From Pythium myriotylum (lineage: Eukaryota > Oomycota > Peronosporomycetes > Pythiales > Pythiaceae): a stretch of DNA of 64,000 nt. Numbering within the stretch: the first letter of the stretch is position 1; every line of letters begins with the position of its first letter. Shown in pieces: positions 51,880-62,365 of the stretch. The translations under genes and the position numbers were made by a program. The DNA lies in assembly GCA_023091665.1 (NCBI GenBank), contig JALJCQ010000018.1, positions 868,001 through 932,000 on the forward strand, in the 5' to 3' direction. Below the pieces are notes generated by a model. The model saw only the letters and a list, made by a program, of their open reading frames with translations. It made no database searches and was not told the DNA's origin.

Positions 51880-54658
51880 TCATCGTCTTGGTAAGACATA
51901 TCCTTCACACGGGCCTCCCGTTCCCCTTTCACCTCTCGTCTCTCTCTTCTTTTGCCACGACATGACGGAGAATTTGGGGCTTTTCGGGACAGTTAGTTTT
52001 CTCCCTAATTTTCTCCCCCCAGCCTCCACTTGGTTCAGCTGCGTCATTGATCGCTGTGGTCTCAGTGCAGCAGATCCTGTATCCACTTCCTCGCGATCTT
52101 CTGGTCCTCTCCTGCTTTCATGACTATGATTTATGTCGCGCTTTCGCGCTATCGCAGCAATCACTTCGTTAGCCGAGTCTGCTAGCGATTGGCCTTTGTT
52201 GAAACGTTGGGCTCTAATAAGTGATGTTGTGGATCCAACAAAAGCTGTTTGGCCGTGTCCACTACTCCCAGTGAGACTTTGAGCGTGTGCAGTGCAAGGG
52301 ATGGGCTTCCGTCGAGTAGAACCTGCAGATGCGTTTCGTCGTCGTGGTGGCTCCAGCTGAGTTGATCTATCAACACCTCGAGCGCACCCCAGGGAAAGGG
52401 CCTCGTCTGGTATTGCTCGACTTTGCGGGTTCGTTTCTTGACGTCCTTCTCCCGGTAGATTTGATGGAGGAGTGGGCGATTTTGGAGACAACGACGCCCG
52501 TGATAACTCGGGTCCGGCAGGATCAACGTTGTCTGCAGTTACTCCCTCGATCAGAGACTCGCTCGGTGCGTGAGAGCTCTCGATTGTGGAATTGATTTTG
52601 AGAACTCGTTGTGTTGTCCGCGATATTGCTATCGTTGATCCGACAGAGCAGGTTGCGTTTCCGTCAGTGAGAGTCGGTCGATTGGAATGTAGTCCATTTA
52701 GATGAGCTAGCACCTGTGGCTGAGATATACACACTTCGTGGGGCGAATCCGCTTCGTCATGGAGTGCAACAGCAACCGGGGCAGCAGGTCTTCCGCGCAT
52801 CTGATCGTTGGATATCTTCTGCGACGAAACTAGTCGGTTTGCAGTGCTTTGCTGAGCAATTGCAACTCGATCGGCGCGTTGTACCTCACCGCTCGTACCG
52901 ACAGTTTGTTTGGGTACTGGAGGCTTCGTGGATCTGCGAATTCGTTGTCGGTTTGACCCAATTGCGGCGTTGGGGTAGGACGAATTCGTTGTCGAAGGTC
53001 GTTGAAGGGAACGTCCCGCAGGATCCTCTTCATTTGCACCGCACTCGTCATTCGCTGGTCGCTGGCGAATCGATGAGTGGCCCATACTCATCTCCGCGAG
53101 GCCGCACATGACGCCAGACTTAGTGGTTGTAGACATAGTAAATGCTGGGGCAGATGCTGGTCGCAGCTTTCCAGCACTCTCTCCACTCAATCTCATGTTG
53201 CTTGGGGTTGTGGTCTCCGACGATTGGAAGTCGCTTCCAGTATCTGCGTCAAGAGCTTCAGTGTGAGCCACTGAGCGTCGAAAGACTTCCACTTCCTTGA
53301 TGATCAATGCGCGTAGATCCATTCTTGTAAGTTTTTTTGTGTCGAACGAGAAATCAACTCGAGTCGAAGGCGGTGGATCTATTCCTTTGTATTTCTTCTC
53401 GATTGGTTGCATGTATGGATGAGCCAACGCTTCTTTAGCTGAAATCCGTCTTTCGGGATCAAACTCGAGTAGTCTTTCGAGCAGATCAAGTGCCTCTTCG
53501 CTCGCGCTGGGGAATACCGTCCGGAATGGAACCTTTGGCTTCTTACCAAGAGATTTCAGAAATCGCTGGGCTTGGGAGCTTTTGATTTTGGCCGTCGTTT
53601 CTTGTGGTGGCGTACCGATGATATCAAAGATGAGTGTAAGCTGGTGCAAAAAGTTCTTTCCAGGGAAGAGGGCTTTTCGTCCCAAGATTTCGGCAAAGAT
53701 ACACCCAACAGACCACATATCCACACTCTCATCATAAAAACCGTCCGGCTGAAGCATAAGCTCGGGGGCTCGATACCATCGTGTTACCACATGCTCTGTC
53801 ATCGGCGCATGATCAACTTGTGCTCTAGAAGTGGATGATGCGGATGAAGCTGGGGCGGATCGAGGTCGCTCTGAGAGCGGCATCAGTCCATTTGTTGTGC
53901 TACCTGTATGTCGGGGCGTCTTTCGAGCCAGTCCGAAGTCAGCTATCTGCAAGAAGACATCAGTGTTTAGCATACGTCCTGAGCGACAACCAAGACTTCG
54001 TGCACCTTGAGCTGACAAGTTTTGGTCAGCAGCAGATTACCAGGTTTCAAATCGCGGTGCAGGACTCCGTTGTCGTGGAGGTACTTAACACCTCGTAGCA
54101 ACTGGTGAAGAAAGTACTTAATATGAGACTCGGATAATGTCTGCGAGCTTTGAATAACGCGATGCATGTCGGTGTCCATCAAGTCCATGACAATGTAGAG
54201 TTCATCATCTCTAAGATTTGTGGATAGGTTGTGGATCGAGACAACCTATTGCAGAGTCCTCTCCGTTAAACCCCCATTCACATCTTGAGAGGAGAGTATA
54301 CTTACGTTGGGGTGGTTGCCAAGCAGCTGAAGCAGCAGCATTTCTCGGAGTGTATGCCTGGCGTCCACGCTTCTTTTTGCCATGGGAGAGACTTTCTTGA
54401 TTGCTAAGCGCTGTCCAGTCTCGCGGTCCCTTGCCGCGCTGCGATCTCATCACTTAGCCTTTGCTCATACGCGCACAAAGCGAACCGAAGAACTCACCAA
54501 ACTATCCCATAGGACCCTTTCCCGAGAGGATTGAGGAACTCATAGCGAGAATCGGTTTTGAAGATGGTGCCATAGACCTTGAATCCTGCCGTGGTCTTCA
54601 CATCATCATGGGAAGAGTTCGGTCCCGTGGAATTATGCAATTCCCCATGGCTCGTCAT
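51880..54658 (-). CDS. Atypical MAP kinase with TEH activation motif and long C-terminal tail
   Basis: Four exons: 54658-54498, 54438-54306, 54245-54006, 53946-51880 (introns 59, 60, 59 bp, inferred); 866 aa. N-terminus ..[18 protein letters not shown] across the exon 1/2 junction, then [26 protein letters not shown], and [18 protein letters not shown] insert and GTPPQE are present, so the kinase looks active. The TxY dyad is TEH (codons at 53791-53799), so the Tyr is replaced by His, and ~38 extra Ser/Pro residues sit between DFG and TEH. A Ser/Thr-rich tail of ~480 aa follows residue ~380, as in ERK5/ERK7-like kinases. Convergent with TSR3, 38 bp between stops. Confidence 0.88.
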
Positions 54659-54946
54659 CACAGACGCTTAAGAGTAGCCGCGCAGGAGAACCTCGCGCGG
54701 CTAGGCACGAGGTGATCGATGCCCTCCAGATACTTAGATTGAATTCGGACTAATGTTATCGACTCGGCTATTCACGGAAGATAGACGAGATTGCCCGATC
54801 CCTCTGATACGACCGAACCCACGCGACGAGTTGACTTCTTCCCCATAATTGAGGATGCGGCCGACTGCATGCCGAGAGAATTTTGGACTCGCATCAAATC
54901 CAAAGGCTTGTTCGCACCATTTCCATGTAATATGCACTTTTTTTTT

Positions 54947-54977
<31 letters not shown>

Positions 54978-55045
54978 GGGGGTTGCCGTGACCTTTGGAG
55001 CGAGCAATCACTCCATCATCTGGCATCGCATCGTTTTCAGCAGCA
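54659..55045. other. Divergent intergenic region with T19-G26 homopolymer junction
   Basis: 387 bp between the MAP kinase and a small membrane-protein gene. It is dominated by 19 T (54938-54956) running directly into 26 G (54957-54982), about 65 bp before the next ATG. Otherwise no feature seen. Confidence 0.5.
54938..54982. repeat. Poly-T/poly-G tract (T19G26)
   Basis: Pure homopolymers, 19 T followed by 26 G, as read. Length may be unreliable if assembled from noisy reads. A second pure G tract lies at 63344-63370. Confidence 0.9.
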
Positions 55046-55534
55046 ATGGAGGATGTTTGGGCTGTCGCTGCGGGGGCACTCATTGGTTTGCTCATTATTT
55101 GGATTCTCGCCATCTTCCCAGGAGACCCATTTGACTACGACAAGAACCAAAACCCAGCAGGTGATGGGTGTAGAGAAGTTCACAGGAAGGGTCGCTCCCG
55201 GGAAGTAATGAAGCACGAAGTTGATATTGCTGCCCGTCGAGTGAAGCTTGACAAGTTGCACGAGCTGCTTGGTCTGGAGAAGGAAGAGATTCAAAATCTG
55301 ATAGACCAAGCCAAAGAAGACTCGGTCAACAGGCGGCAGGCGCGGTCACCAGTCAACTACAGTCGTTGGTTTGACATCATCCTCTACGTTACCTTCGGGG
55401 TAATGCTTGTGCTTGTGATGCACGTTGAGTACAATATTGACGTGGTGCAGATACTAGCGGCTACTTTCCCGCGAGAGGCTGAGACGGTGAGAATGATTTA
55501 TGAGTCAGTGGCAGAAAGGTTGACGCGCAACTAG
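55046..55534 (+). CDS. Small membrane protein, two predicted TM segments, unknown function
   Basis: 162 aa from the ATG at 55046. One hydrophobic segment at residues ~5-25 (VWAVAAGALIGLLIIWILAI) and another at ~110-130 (IILYVTFGVMLVLVMHV), separated by a charged helical stretch (AARRVKLDKLHELLGLEKEEIQNLIDQAKE) likely to form a coiled coil or amphipathic helix. No family recognised. It is convergent with HIS dehydrogenase (80 bp between stops). No signal peptide beyond the first TM. Confidence 0.6.
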   Translation: MEDVWAVAAGALIGLLIIWILAIFPGDPFDYDKNQNPAGDGCREVHRKGRSREVMKHEVDIAARRVKLDKLHELLGLEKEEIQNLIDQAKEDSVNRRQARSPVNYSRWFDIILYVTFGVMLVLVMHVEYNIDVVQILAATFPREAETVRMIYESVAERLTRN

Positions 55535-55614
55535 AAATGTCGAATGCACGAACATGCTCACAGCTCCGTGCTGATGGAGATATTTCTTTCAACGTTGAGC
55601 TAACTATCCCCTAA

Positions 55615-57061
55615 TCAGAGAAGGCGCTGTTCGGCCGCGCGCGCGTGACCTTCGAGGCCTTCCATTCGCGCCAACAGAGCTGAGTCCTGGACGAGTGCCT
55701 GAGATTCCTGGGCATCATCAATCCGCATCCACGTACGGATGCGCAGGAACGTGTGGACAGAAAGACCCCCCGTGTACTTCGCCGTGCCTCCAGTCGGTAG
55801 GACGTGGTTGGGGCCTGCACCGTAGTCCCCGAACACTTCCGCAGCTCGACCGCCAATAAAGAGACCGCCGTAGTTGGTCACTCGATCCGCGACCTCCTGG
55901 TGATTTTGTGTGATAACTTCAAGGTGCTCAGGGGCAAGTATATCCGAGACACTGATGCATGTTTCAAGATCTGGGCAAAGAACAGCAAAACCCTTCGACA
56001 CGAAAGACACGAATGGTCAGTGGCGCGCAGGCGTGGAGGATATCAGTAACCTACATTTGCAGCGCTAACTCGCGCAGTCGCACCCGTGGGAAGAGTCGTC
56101 AACTGTTTCTCCAGACTCTCGTTGACGCTGTTGATAAGCGCCTGGCTAGTCGTGACAAGAATCGGGACAGCCGCTGTGTCATGTTCAGCCTGTGCCAGAA
56201 GATCTGCAGCGATTGTGTCGGGACTCGCAGTCTCATCCGCAATCACGAGACATTCTGACGGCCCTGCGAGCATGTCGATCGCGCACTTGCCGAAGACGAG
56301 AGATTTGGCAGCAGTCACCCACCTGACACGTTTATCGTGAGTGGTCATCATACCATTAGGCACAATTCAAAAGGGGCGTACTTGTTGCCAGGGCCAACGA
56401 TAATATCGCAAGGCGGAATGCCACCAACACCGTAAGCCATTGCAGCAATGGCCTGGGCTCCACCGGCAGCAAGGAAAAAATCAGCATCCGACAAGTACGC
56501 AGCTGCAAGAGTGGCAGGTGCTGGGCGAGGTGATGCCACGACGACGGTCTTGACGCCTGCGACGCGCGCGGTTACGGCTGTCATCAGGACTGATGACGGC
56601 AGAGGGTACTGCAGGAAGCGCACTTTCATGTCAGGAGATTGCGGTCACTGAATAGAAATGGCACGTACACGACCCCCGGGAGCGTAGCATCCTGCCGCAC
56701 TCATCGGTGACACATCTTGCCCAGCAAAACCACCTTCGATCTTTTTCTGGAAGTTGGAGATGGATGCGCGCTGAGACTGTGCGAAGACGCGGATGCGCTG
56801 TGCCGTCCGCTGAAGCACCTCCTGCTCGTTCTTCGGCAGCTTCTCGAAAGCAGCTTTGAGCTCATCACGCGAGATAAGCAAGGATTGGCTCTCGCTCTGA
56901 ATGTCGCCGAGGCGCGTGGCGTGGGCGCGCAAGCCTTCAATCCCCTTCGTCCGCACGTCGTCGACAATCACGCGCGCATCAGCGAGCGCCTTGATGTCGA
57001 CCGGGTCGTACGCGAAGCTCGCCACCTGGGACGGCTCGATCTGCTTCAGGAGTCCTGTCAT
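55615..57061 (-). CDS. Histidinol dehydrogenase
   Basis: Four exons: 57061-56669, 56608-56382, 56322-56055, 55992-55615; introns 60, 59 and 62 bp inferred; 421 aa, close to bacterial HisD length. Catalyses the last two steps of histidine biosynthesis, L-histidinol to histidine with 2 NAD+ via the aldehyde. Seen: [20 protein letters not shown] across exons 1/2, [28 protein letters not shown] across exons 2/3, [20 protein letters not shown], and ILAPEHLEV with the catalytic Glu-His pair. Single-function enzyme, not fused to other His domains as in fungi. No targeting peptide is obvious. Confidence 0.94.
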
Positions 57062-57999
57062 GGCGTTCTGTCTCTATTCGTCGTATTCGATTCTCACGTC
57101 CCTGGCGTCGAGGCGATGGTTGGTGGTGCCCCACGAGATTAAATAGAGAGGCGGGGATGGCGCAATCTCCTCCCGTTGGTCCAGAATCAATCCGAAGTCC
57201 AGGACCAAAACTTTCTTGTGGTAGCAATGACTATTGGTTGAAAACATGGCGGAGGCCGAAATAGAATTCACACCATTTCCAAACCATTTTCGGAATTCCT
57301 CAACACCAAAACAAAACCAAAACAAGAAAACCTGATCAAAATGATAATCACGAGGCTATCGTTTTAGAAAAGATTTATTGGCGGGCTTCACTCTCATCCC
57401 GCCAAAAGTGACCGGAGCCGGTGAGTAGACACCGCGAACGACCGTGTCGCACTTCTAAGCTACAGCCGCTTTCCACAGCGTTCTCAAAAGTTATGCTCGA
57501 ATGCGCCAGCAGAGGAGAACACGCGTGCGCTGATTGAGCATACGCCCGGAGTTGTTTTGTGATAACTCCCTACATAAAGACCGATCGTGCGGGTCGCTCA
57601 GACCACGACAACTACAACTTTTCTTGTGTCCGTTACGGATTTTGGTTGAGGTAGTGTTCGGCCTCCTCGTAAAAAAAAAGTGGCGCATCATCATGAAGCC
57701 TCTTTGTTCGGCTCGAGAGCACGAGCTTCATGATCTCCGCATGCACTACGCTCCAAAACTTCTGCATCAACAAAGAAGGCCACGCGATCTTCGTTCGGGG
57801 TCAAATCAACACGCTCAGCCGTGTGAATAAAGAGCCAGCGGATTTGGTCAGGTCGGAGGAGGCCCGAGCCATCCCAATGGGAACAGCGACTCGAAACATC
57901 CTCGTCTAGCACATCACTGCAGTGAGCATGCGAGGTCCCCTGAATAATGTTCAGATGTTAAGTAGCGCGTATGTAGGGGTGATTGTGTTTGAATGATTA
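57062..57999. other. Intergenic region, no gene recognised
   Basis: 938 bp between the HDH start and the copia remains. Contains a hairpin TTGGCGGG-12 nt-CCCGCCAA (57378-57405), whose half-site resembles an E2F-type TTSGCGGG. Short frames exist in every phase but none shows a domain or composition that I would call a gene. The left end should hold the HDH promoter. Confidence 0.4.
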
Positions 58000-58049
58000 T
58001 ATCGTGTGGTCATGAATGGTCACGGGACTCTGGCGATCCGATCCGAATC

Positions 58050-58243
58050 GTTGCGGCTGAGCTTGGGGATATGCCACACGTTGGTGAGCAAACCCTTCTT
58101 GACACCGCTTGGAGTCTTCATCGACATGAGAATGTCTCCCATGCCAACCGCTTGGACTGTGCCATCATCGGCCAGATGCACATCGGCTGGGTCAATCTTC
58201 CCTGTAGTTCACCATGAACTCAGCACCCGAGTCGACCAACCAC
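58050..58243 (-). pseudogene. Ty1/copia retrotransposon fragment: protease-domain remnant
   Basis: On the minus strand the sequence reads WLVDSGAEFM (the aspartic-protease DSGA site at 58217-58243), is frameshifted after NYRED, and resumes in another phase as LADDGTVQAVGMGDI..LTNVWHIPKLSRN, the normal end of the copia GAG-prepeptidase/protease region. One frameshift and truncation make it dead. It follows the integrase/linker fragment in an order that no intact copia element has. Confidence 0.8.
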
Positions 58244-58285
58244 GCCTTGAATTGACTCGACGTGCCTTGGTTCTTCCCGACCGAG

Positions 58286-58882
58286 AGCAGTGCAGACAGA
58301 TCTTCGAGCGATGTCCTTGGACCTTGCGTGGGTGGTGGAGTCGCACCACTTGTGCGACCAGGTTCTTCACGCTTGCCGTCGTCCAACTTGTCTTTTATGA
58401 ACCGCGCGTCTCGACTGATGACGGATGCGATTTCTTAAAACGGATATGCTTTCTCGTGGTCCGAGTAGCCGAGGAACCGACACAAGATGGCTCGGGCGTC
58501 GAACTTCGACCGCTTCTCCTTCGGCACGTGGACGTACGCATGGCAGCCGAACACCTTGAAGTTGGCGAGCAAGGGCTTCTTCCCGTACCATTCCTCGTAC
58601 GGTGACTTGTACAAGTCTTGTCGCGCGGGCCGGAAGTCGGTTGCGAACTTCGCCTGCAGTCATGACGGCTTCGCCCCAGTACTCGTCGGACAAGTTGGCG
58701 GGTGGAGTTTGCAACGCCCACACTCACCGGTGGCTCGGTTCATACGCTCCGCCACACCGTTCAACTGAGGCGTGTATGGCGACGAACTTGTCGTAGACTT
58801 GTTTGGTTGGACGCACAAGTGGTGCGACTCCACCACCCACGCAAGGTTCAAGGACATCGCTCGAAGATCTGTCTGCACTGCT
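58286..58882. repeat. 71-bp inverted repeat inside the copia remains
   Basis: Arms 58286-58356 and 58812-58882 are reverse complements with a single mismatch. The repeated sequence encodes the linker between integrase and reverse transcriptase ([20 protein letters not shown]), so it is copied once on each strand. The piece between the arms holds the integrase C-terminal region in minus orientation. Confidence 0.85.
58430..58790 (-). pseudogene. Ty1/copia integrase C-terminal remnant (inverted relative to RT)
   Basis: Minus-strand pieces in shifting frames: SPYTPQLNGVAERMNRA, LSDEYWGEAVMTAGEVRNR, then PYEEWYGKKPLLANFKVFGC, HAYVHVPKEKRSKFDARAIL and FLGYSDHEKAYPF, which ends in a stop (around 58436). 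This is the catalytic-core end plus the GKGGY-like C-terminal part of a copia integrase. Frameshifts and a stop show that it is not functional. It continues into the linker carried by the left arm of the inverted repeat. Confidence 0.82.
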
Positions 58883-60641
58883 CACGTCGATCGAAGAGGA
58901 AGGCGTAGAAGATGAAGATGAAGAAGGCGAAGACGTGCAAGAACAAGGGGGAGAAGATCAAGGTCACGATCACGATCACGAAGAGTTTGCTCTCGTCGTG
59001 AATTCAGGGGGAGAGTTGCCGACATCGTTCAAGTCGGCGATGGAATCCGACGACGCCAGCAACTGGAAGGAAGCCTGCGACTCCGAGCTCGAGTCGCTCA
59101 AGAAGAACGAGACCTGGGACCTAGTCCCTTTGCCAGCCGGACGCAAGGCCATCACCAGCAAGTGGGTGTTCAAGGTCAAGGAAACCGCCGAAGGACTCGT
59201 CGAGCGGTACAAGGCTCGACTCGTTGCCAAGGGGTTCCTGCAGAAGTACGGCTTCGACTTCGAAGAGACATTCGCACCCGTGGCCAAGTTCACGTCGATC
59301 CGCACCATCCTCAGCATCGCCGCTCGACACAAGCTCCTGATCCATCAGATGGATGTCAAGACGGCGTTCCTGAACGGCAACCTCGACGAAGAAATCTACA
59401 TGAAGCAGCCCGAAGGCTTCGTCGACCAGCATCACCCCGACTACGTCTGCAAGCTCAAGCGCTCGCTCTACGGTCTCAAGCAGTCACCGCGCATGTGGAA
59501 CCAGACGATCGACGCCTTCATGCGCAAGGTCGGCTTTACCAAGTGCGAGATGGACCACTGCGTGTACGTCAAGCGGAGCGGCTCAGCGATGATCTTCGTG
59601 GTGATCTACGTCGACGACCTCATCCTCGCCTGCAACAGCCTCGAGTTGCTCACGGCGACCAAGCGTGCACTCAGCAAACGCTTCGAGATGTCCGACCTCG
59701 GCGAACTCAAGTACTGCCTCGGCATGGAAGTTGATCAAGACCCCAAGTCCGGCGACGTGACCATGCGGCAGACCAAGTTCCTGCAGTCGATCCTGACCAA
59801 GTTCGGCATGCAAGACTGCAAACCAGTGAGGACCCCTCAAGACCCCGGACTCAAGCTGACCAAGGCCATGTGTGAAGGTGGTTGCAAGCACGAAGACACC
59901 ATGAAGAACGTGCCGTACCGAAGTGCAGTCGGTGCACTCATGTACCTCATGGTCGGCACTCGACCAGACCTCGCAGCGGCAGTCGGCACACTCAGCCAGT
60001 TCGCCGCGGACCCGTGTCCAACACATTGGCAAGCTCTCAAGCGCGTGCTCCGCTACCTGCAAGCGACTCCGACGTACGGCCTGCAGTTCTCGGCATCGCA
60101 CGATGGAAGACTGGTCGGCTACTCCGACGCCGACTGGGCTGGCGACATCGAGTCACGTCGAAGCACCAGCGGCTACGTGTTCATGCTCAACGGCGGATGC
60201 ATCAGCTGGCGCAACAAGAAGCAGCGAACTGTCGCCCTCTCCTCGACCGAAGCAGAGTACATGGCTCTATCGGAAGCGATCCAAGAAGCCGTGTGGCTCA
60301 AGGCGTTCCTGTGCGAACTCGGCGAAGTTGCAAGCGACCAAGCGCTCACGGTGTACGAAGACAACCAAGGTGCCATCGCGTTGGCCAAGAACCCCGAGTT
60401 CCACAAGCGCACCAAGCACATCGACATTCGCTACCACTTCGTTCGTGAGAAGGTCGAGGACGGTCAAGTGTGTCTCCAGTATTGCCCGACCCAAGACATG
60501 CTTGCCGACATCATGACCAAACCGATCCCCACCGTCCAGTTCGACGTGCTCCGCACCAAGCTTGGTGTTCAAGACGCAGTCGAGTCGAGGGGGAGTGTTG
60601 AAGATGATGCGCCTCGAACCCAGCGTCATCATTCCAGTTGA
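58812..60641 (+). mobile_element. Ty1/copia pol fragment: reverse transcriptase and RNase H
   Basis: Open frame of ~610 aa without a convincing start; begins within the linker copy in the right arm of the inverted repeat. [73 protein letters not shown], and the catalytic VIYVDD. RNase [46 protein letters not shown]. All catalytic Asp/Glu appear intact and there are no frameshifts, so this half is young, yet gag, protease and integrase are missing from this strand. The frame ends 46 bp inside the LTR. Confidence 0.92.
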
Positions 60642-60905
60642 AGCTCGGCTGTTGAAGCTCGGCTGTAGAAGATTCTCCTGCAAAAGATTCGACATGTGGA
60701 AGATTCGACATGTGGAAGATTCGACATGTGGAAGATTCTCCGTCTGGTTCTGGTTTGAATCCAGTGCCACCCATCGACTTCGTTGAAGTATCCACGAAGT
60801 CAGTTTATGTTTGCATATGTTTACGATAGGTAGGACATACATTTGATAACGGTAGCGTAGGACACACACAGACGGCTTAGAGGTAGCAGCAGCGAACTAA
60901 GTCCC
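60596..60905 (+). repeat. copia LTR (right boundary approximate)
   Basis: The polypurine run GAGGGGGAG is followed at 60596 by TGTTGAAGATG, a standard LTR 5' end. The LTR contains a 14-bp direct repeat (60638-60665) and a 16-bp minisatellite (60684-60731). The right end is placed near 60905, before the leader and gag start that follow; no clean terminal CA could be fixed. Confidence 0.65.
60684..60731. repeat. Three tandem 16-bp repeats within the LTR
   Basis: Unit AAGATTCGACATGTGG, three perfect copies at 60684, 60700 and 60716, followed by a partial unit (AAGATTC). They lie in the U3-like part of the LTR. Confidence 0.9.
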
Positions 60906-61503
60906 GATCAATTCACTTTGCATTTTGCATCCCACCAACCAAGCGACCTTCCAACAATCTCTCGCGACAGACGAAGTAGTCAAGGCTCGTGGGCTGCTGA
61001 CGGCAGCCACCGTGGCAATCGCCGACGAAGGCTCTTATCGTGTGATGGAACCTCCACCGTTAGAGTCAGTTATGGACACACCAAGAAAAGCTATGGCAAG
61101 AGCAGACGCTGCAGTATTCGGTAGGCGAGCCCTGGAACCACCGCTCACCACTATGCAACGCGCTGCATCAAATAATGTCTATGATGCATGTTCGCAGGAG
61201 GTGGTGGACTACATCGCAGCGACGGCCACAGTTCCGATTGATTCGTCGCCGCTTGCTTGGTGGAAAGTTAATGGTCATAAATATCCGACAGTTGCAAAGG
61301 TCGCAAGGAAATGGTTAGGATGTGTTGCGACTTCTGTTCCCTGCAAAAGAGCATTCTCGACAAGCGGTCGCGTTGTTACCCCTGGCCGCTGCTCGCTCAG
61401 ACCAGGCGTTGTCGCAGCCACAGTGTTTATTGCAACAAATTCTGCTGCACTCTTTCGCGACCAGCATAAAACACTTCTATCCGGTGGAGACGACGATGTT
61501 TAG
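60906..61503 (+). pseudogene. copia leader/gag start joined to hAT transposase dimerisation domain
   Basis: From ~60922 the frame reads HPTNQATFQQ, matching the leader/gag start of the minus-strand copia copy (HPTTQETFQQ), then diverges. From ~61126 to 61503 it encodes the C-terminal hAT domain: SPLAWWKVNG, YPTVAKVARKWLG, ATSVPCKRAFSTSG and VVTPGRCSLRPGVV, i.e. Dimer_Tnp_hAT. The catalytic DDE part of hAT is absent. The joined frame has no ATG at its 5' end. Either a nested insertion or a chance fusion of two dead elements. Confidence 0.75.
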
Positions 61504-62365
61504 GACGAGAAGCATCGGTATTAATACCAAACCTAGACTAAGTAGAATGTTAATGGCATTTTGGAGTCCTGCTCGAGTCTTCAAAATGTATAAGTGTACG
61601 TGCAAATCCGGACTTGGCACTATTCAATAGAGAACACTAGCTCAACAAGAACAATGAACCCTAGCGGTGAATGCATCATCATCATCATCATTATCCTAAC
61701 GGTGAATGCGACTCGGCGCCATTGGCCAGCTCAAAGGCTCGCTCACCCGTCGTTGAAAAGGTCATCATGGACTCGACACATGCCCCAAGGGAGCTAGCGC
61801 ATGCGCGACGGTCGCGGAGTCCATGCTGATTCGGTCGTCAGAAAAGCTTGAGACCGGTGCCAGCGTACGAGAGTTCTGTGAAGAGACGGAGAGCTGCTCC
61901 AGATCGTGCGCAGCAGCTCCTGCACGTTGACGGGCTCGCTGAGTTCGTGGGAGCATCTCGTGGTATGCGTCGCTAATGGAGAAGAGTGGCGTCGGTGTTG
62001 CCGGGGCGGGGCGTCTTTGGTCGAACTGGGAGATGCGGAACGGGCGACCATGTACGGGGGACGATCTCATACGCGTGAAGAGGGTTTCGCTGGCCTCGCG
62101 TTCTGCGATGGTAGCGAGGGTTGACGAGAGAGTGACAGGGTGGGAGCGGACGACGACATCCGGGGCAAAGCTTGGGAGACGAGAGGGGTTGGGACGAGAC
62201 GAGGAGAAGCGCAACCTTGAGGAGACGGCGAGCAGCTCCAGCAAGCCTATCGACCACTGTTTTGTTCACTACACGTTTGTAAACGTTCATGCACGTTGTT
62301 GCACGTAGAGTCCACGTCACATGCAAATGCAGAAACGAGCGCCAGACGTGCGCACGTTCCCACCA
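61504..62365. other. Interval between the hAT fragment and minus-strand gag
   Basis: 862 bp. A six-unit ATC simple repeat lies at ~61672-61690 and a repeated CGGTGAATGC flanks it. A minus-strand open frame at 61765-62244 (Ser/Arg/Pro-rich, internal ATG at 62070) has no recognised domain; it might be the 3' exon of a gene interrupted by the transposons, but I cannot support that. Confidence 0.3.

Noticed and set aside
57691..57912. Minus-strand 73-codon frame
   Set aside because: No ATG-supported start context, no homology that I recognise; could be old transposon sequence but unsupported.
60684..60731. Tandem repeats considered as a CRISPR-like array
   Set aside because: Units are directly adjacent with no spacers and lie in an LTR of a eukaryotic retroelement.
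61765..62244. Minus-strand Ser/Arg-rich frame between transposon pieces
   Set aside because: No ATG at its start, no domain; kept only as a remark in the interval entry.
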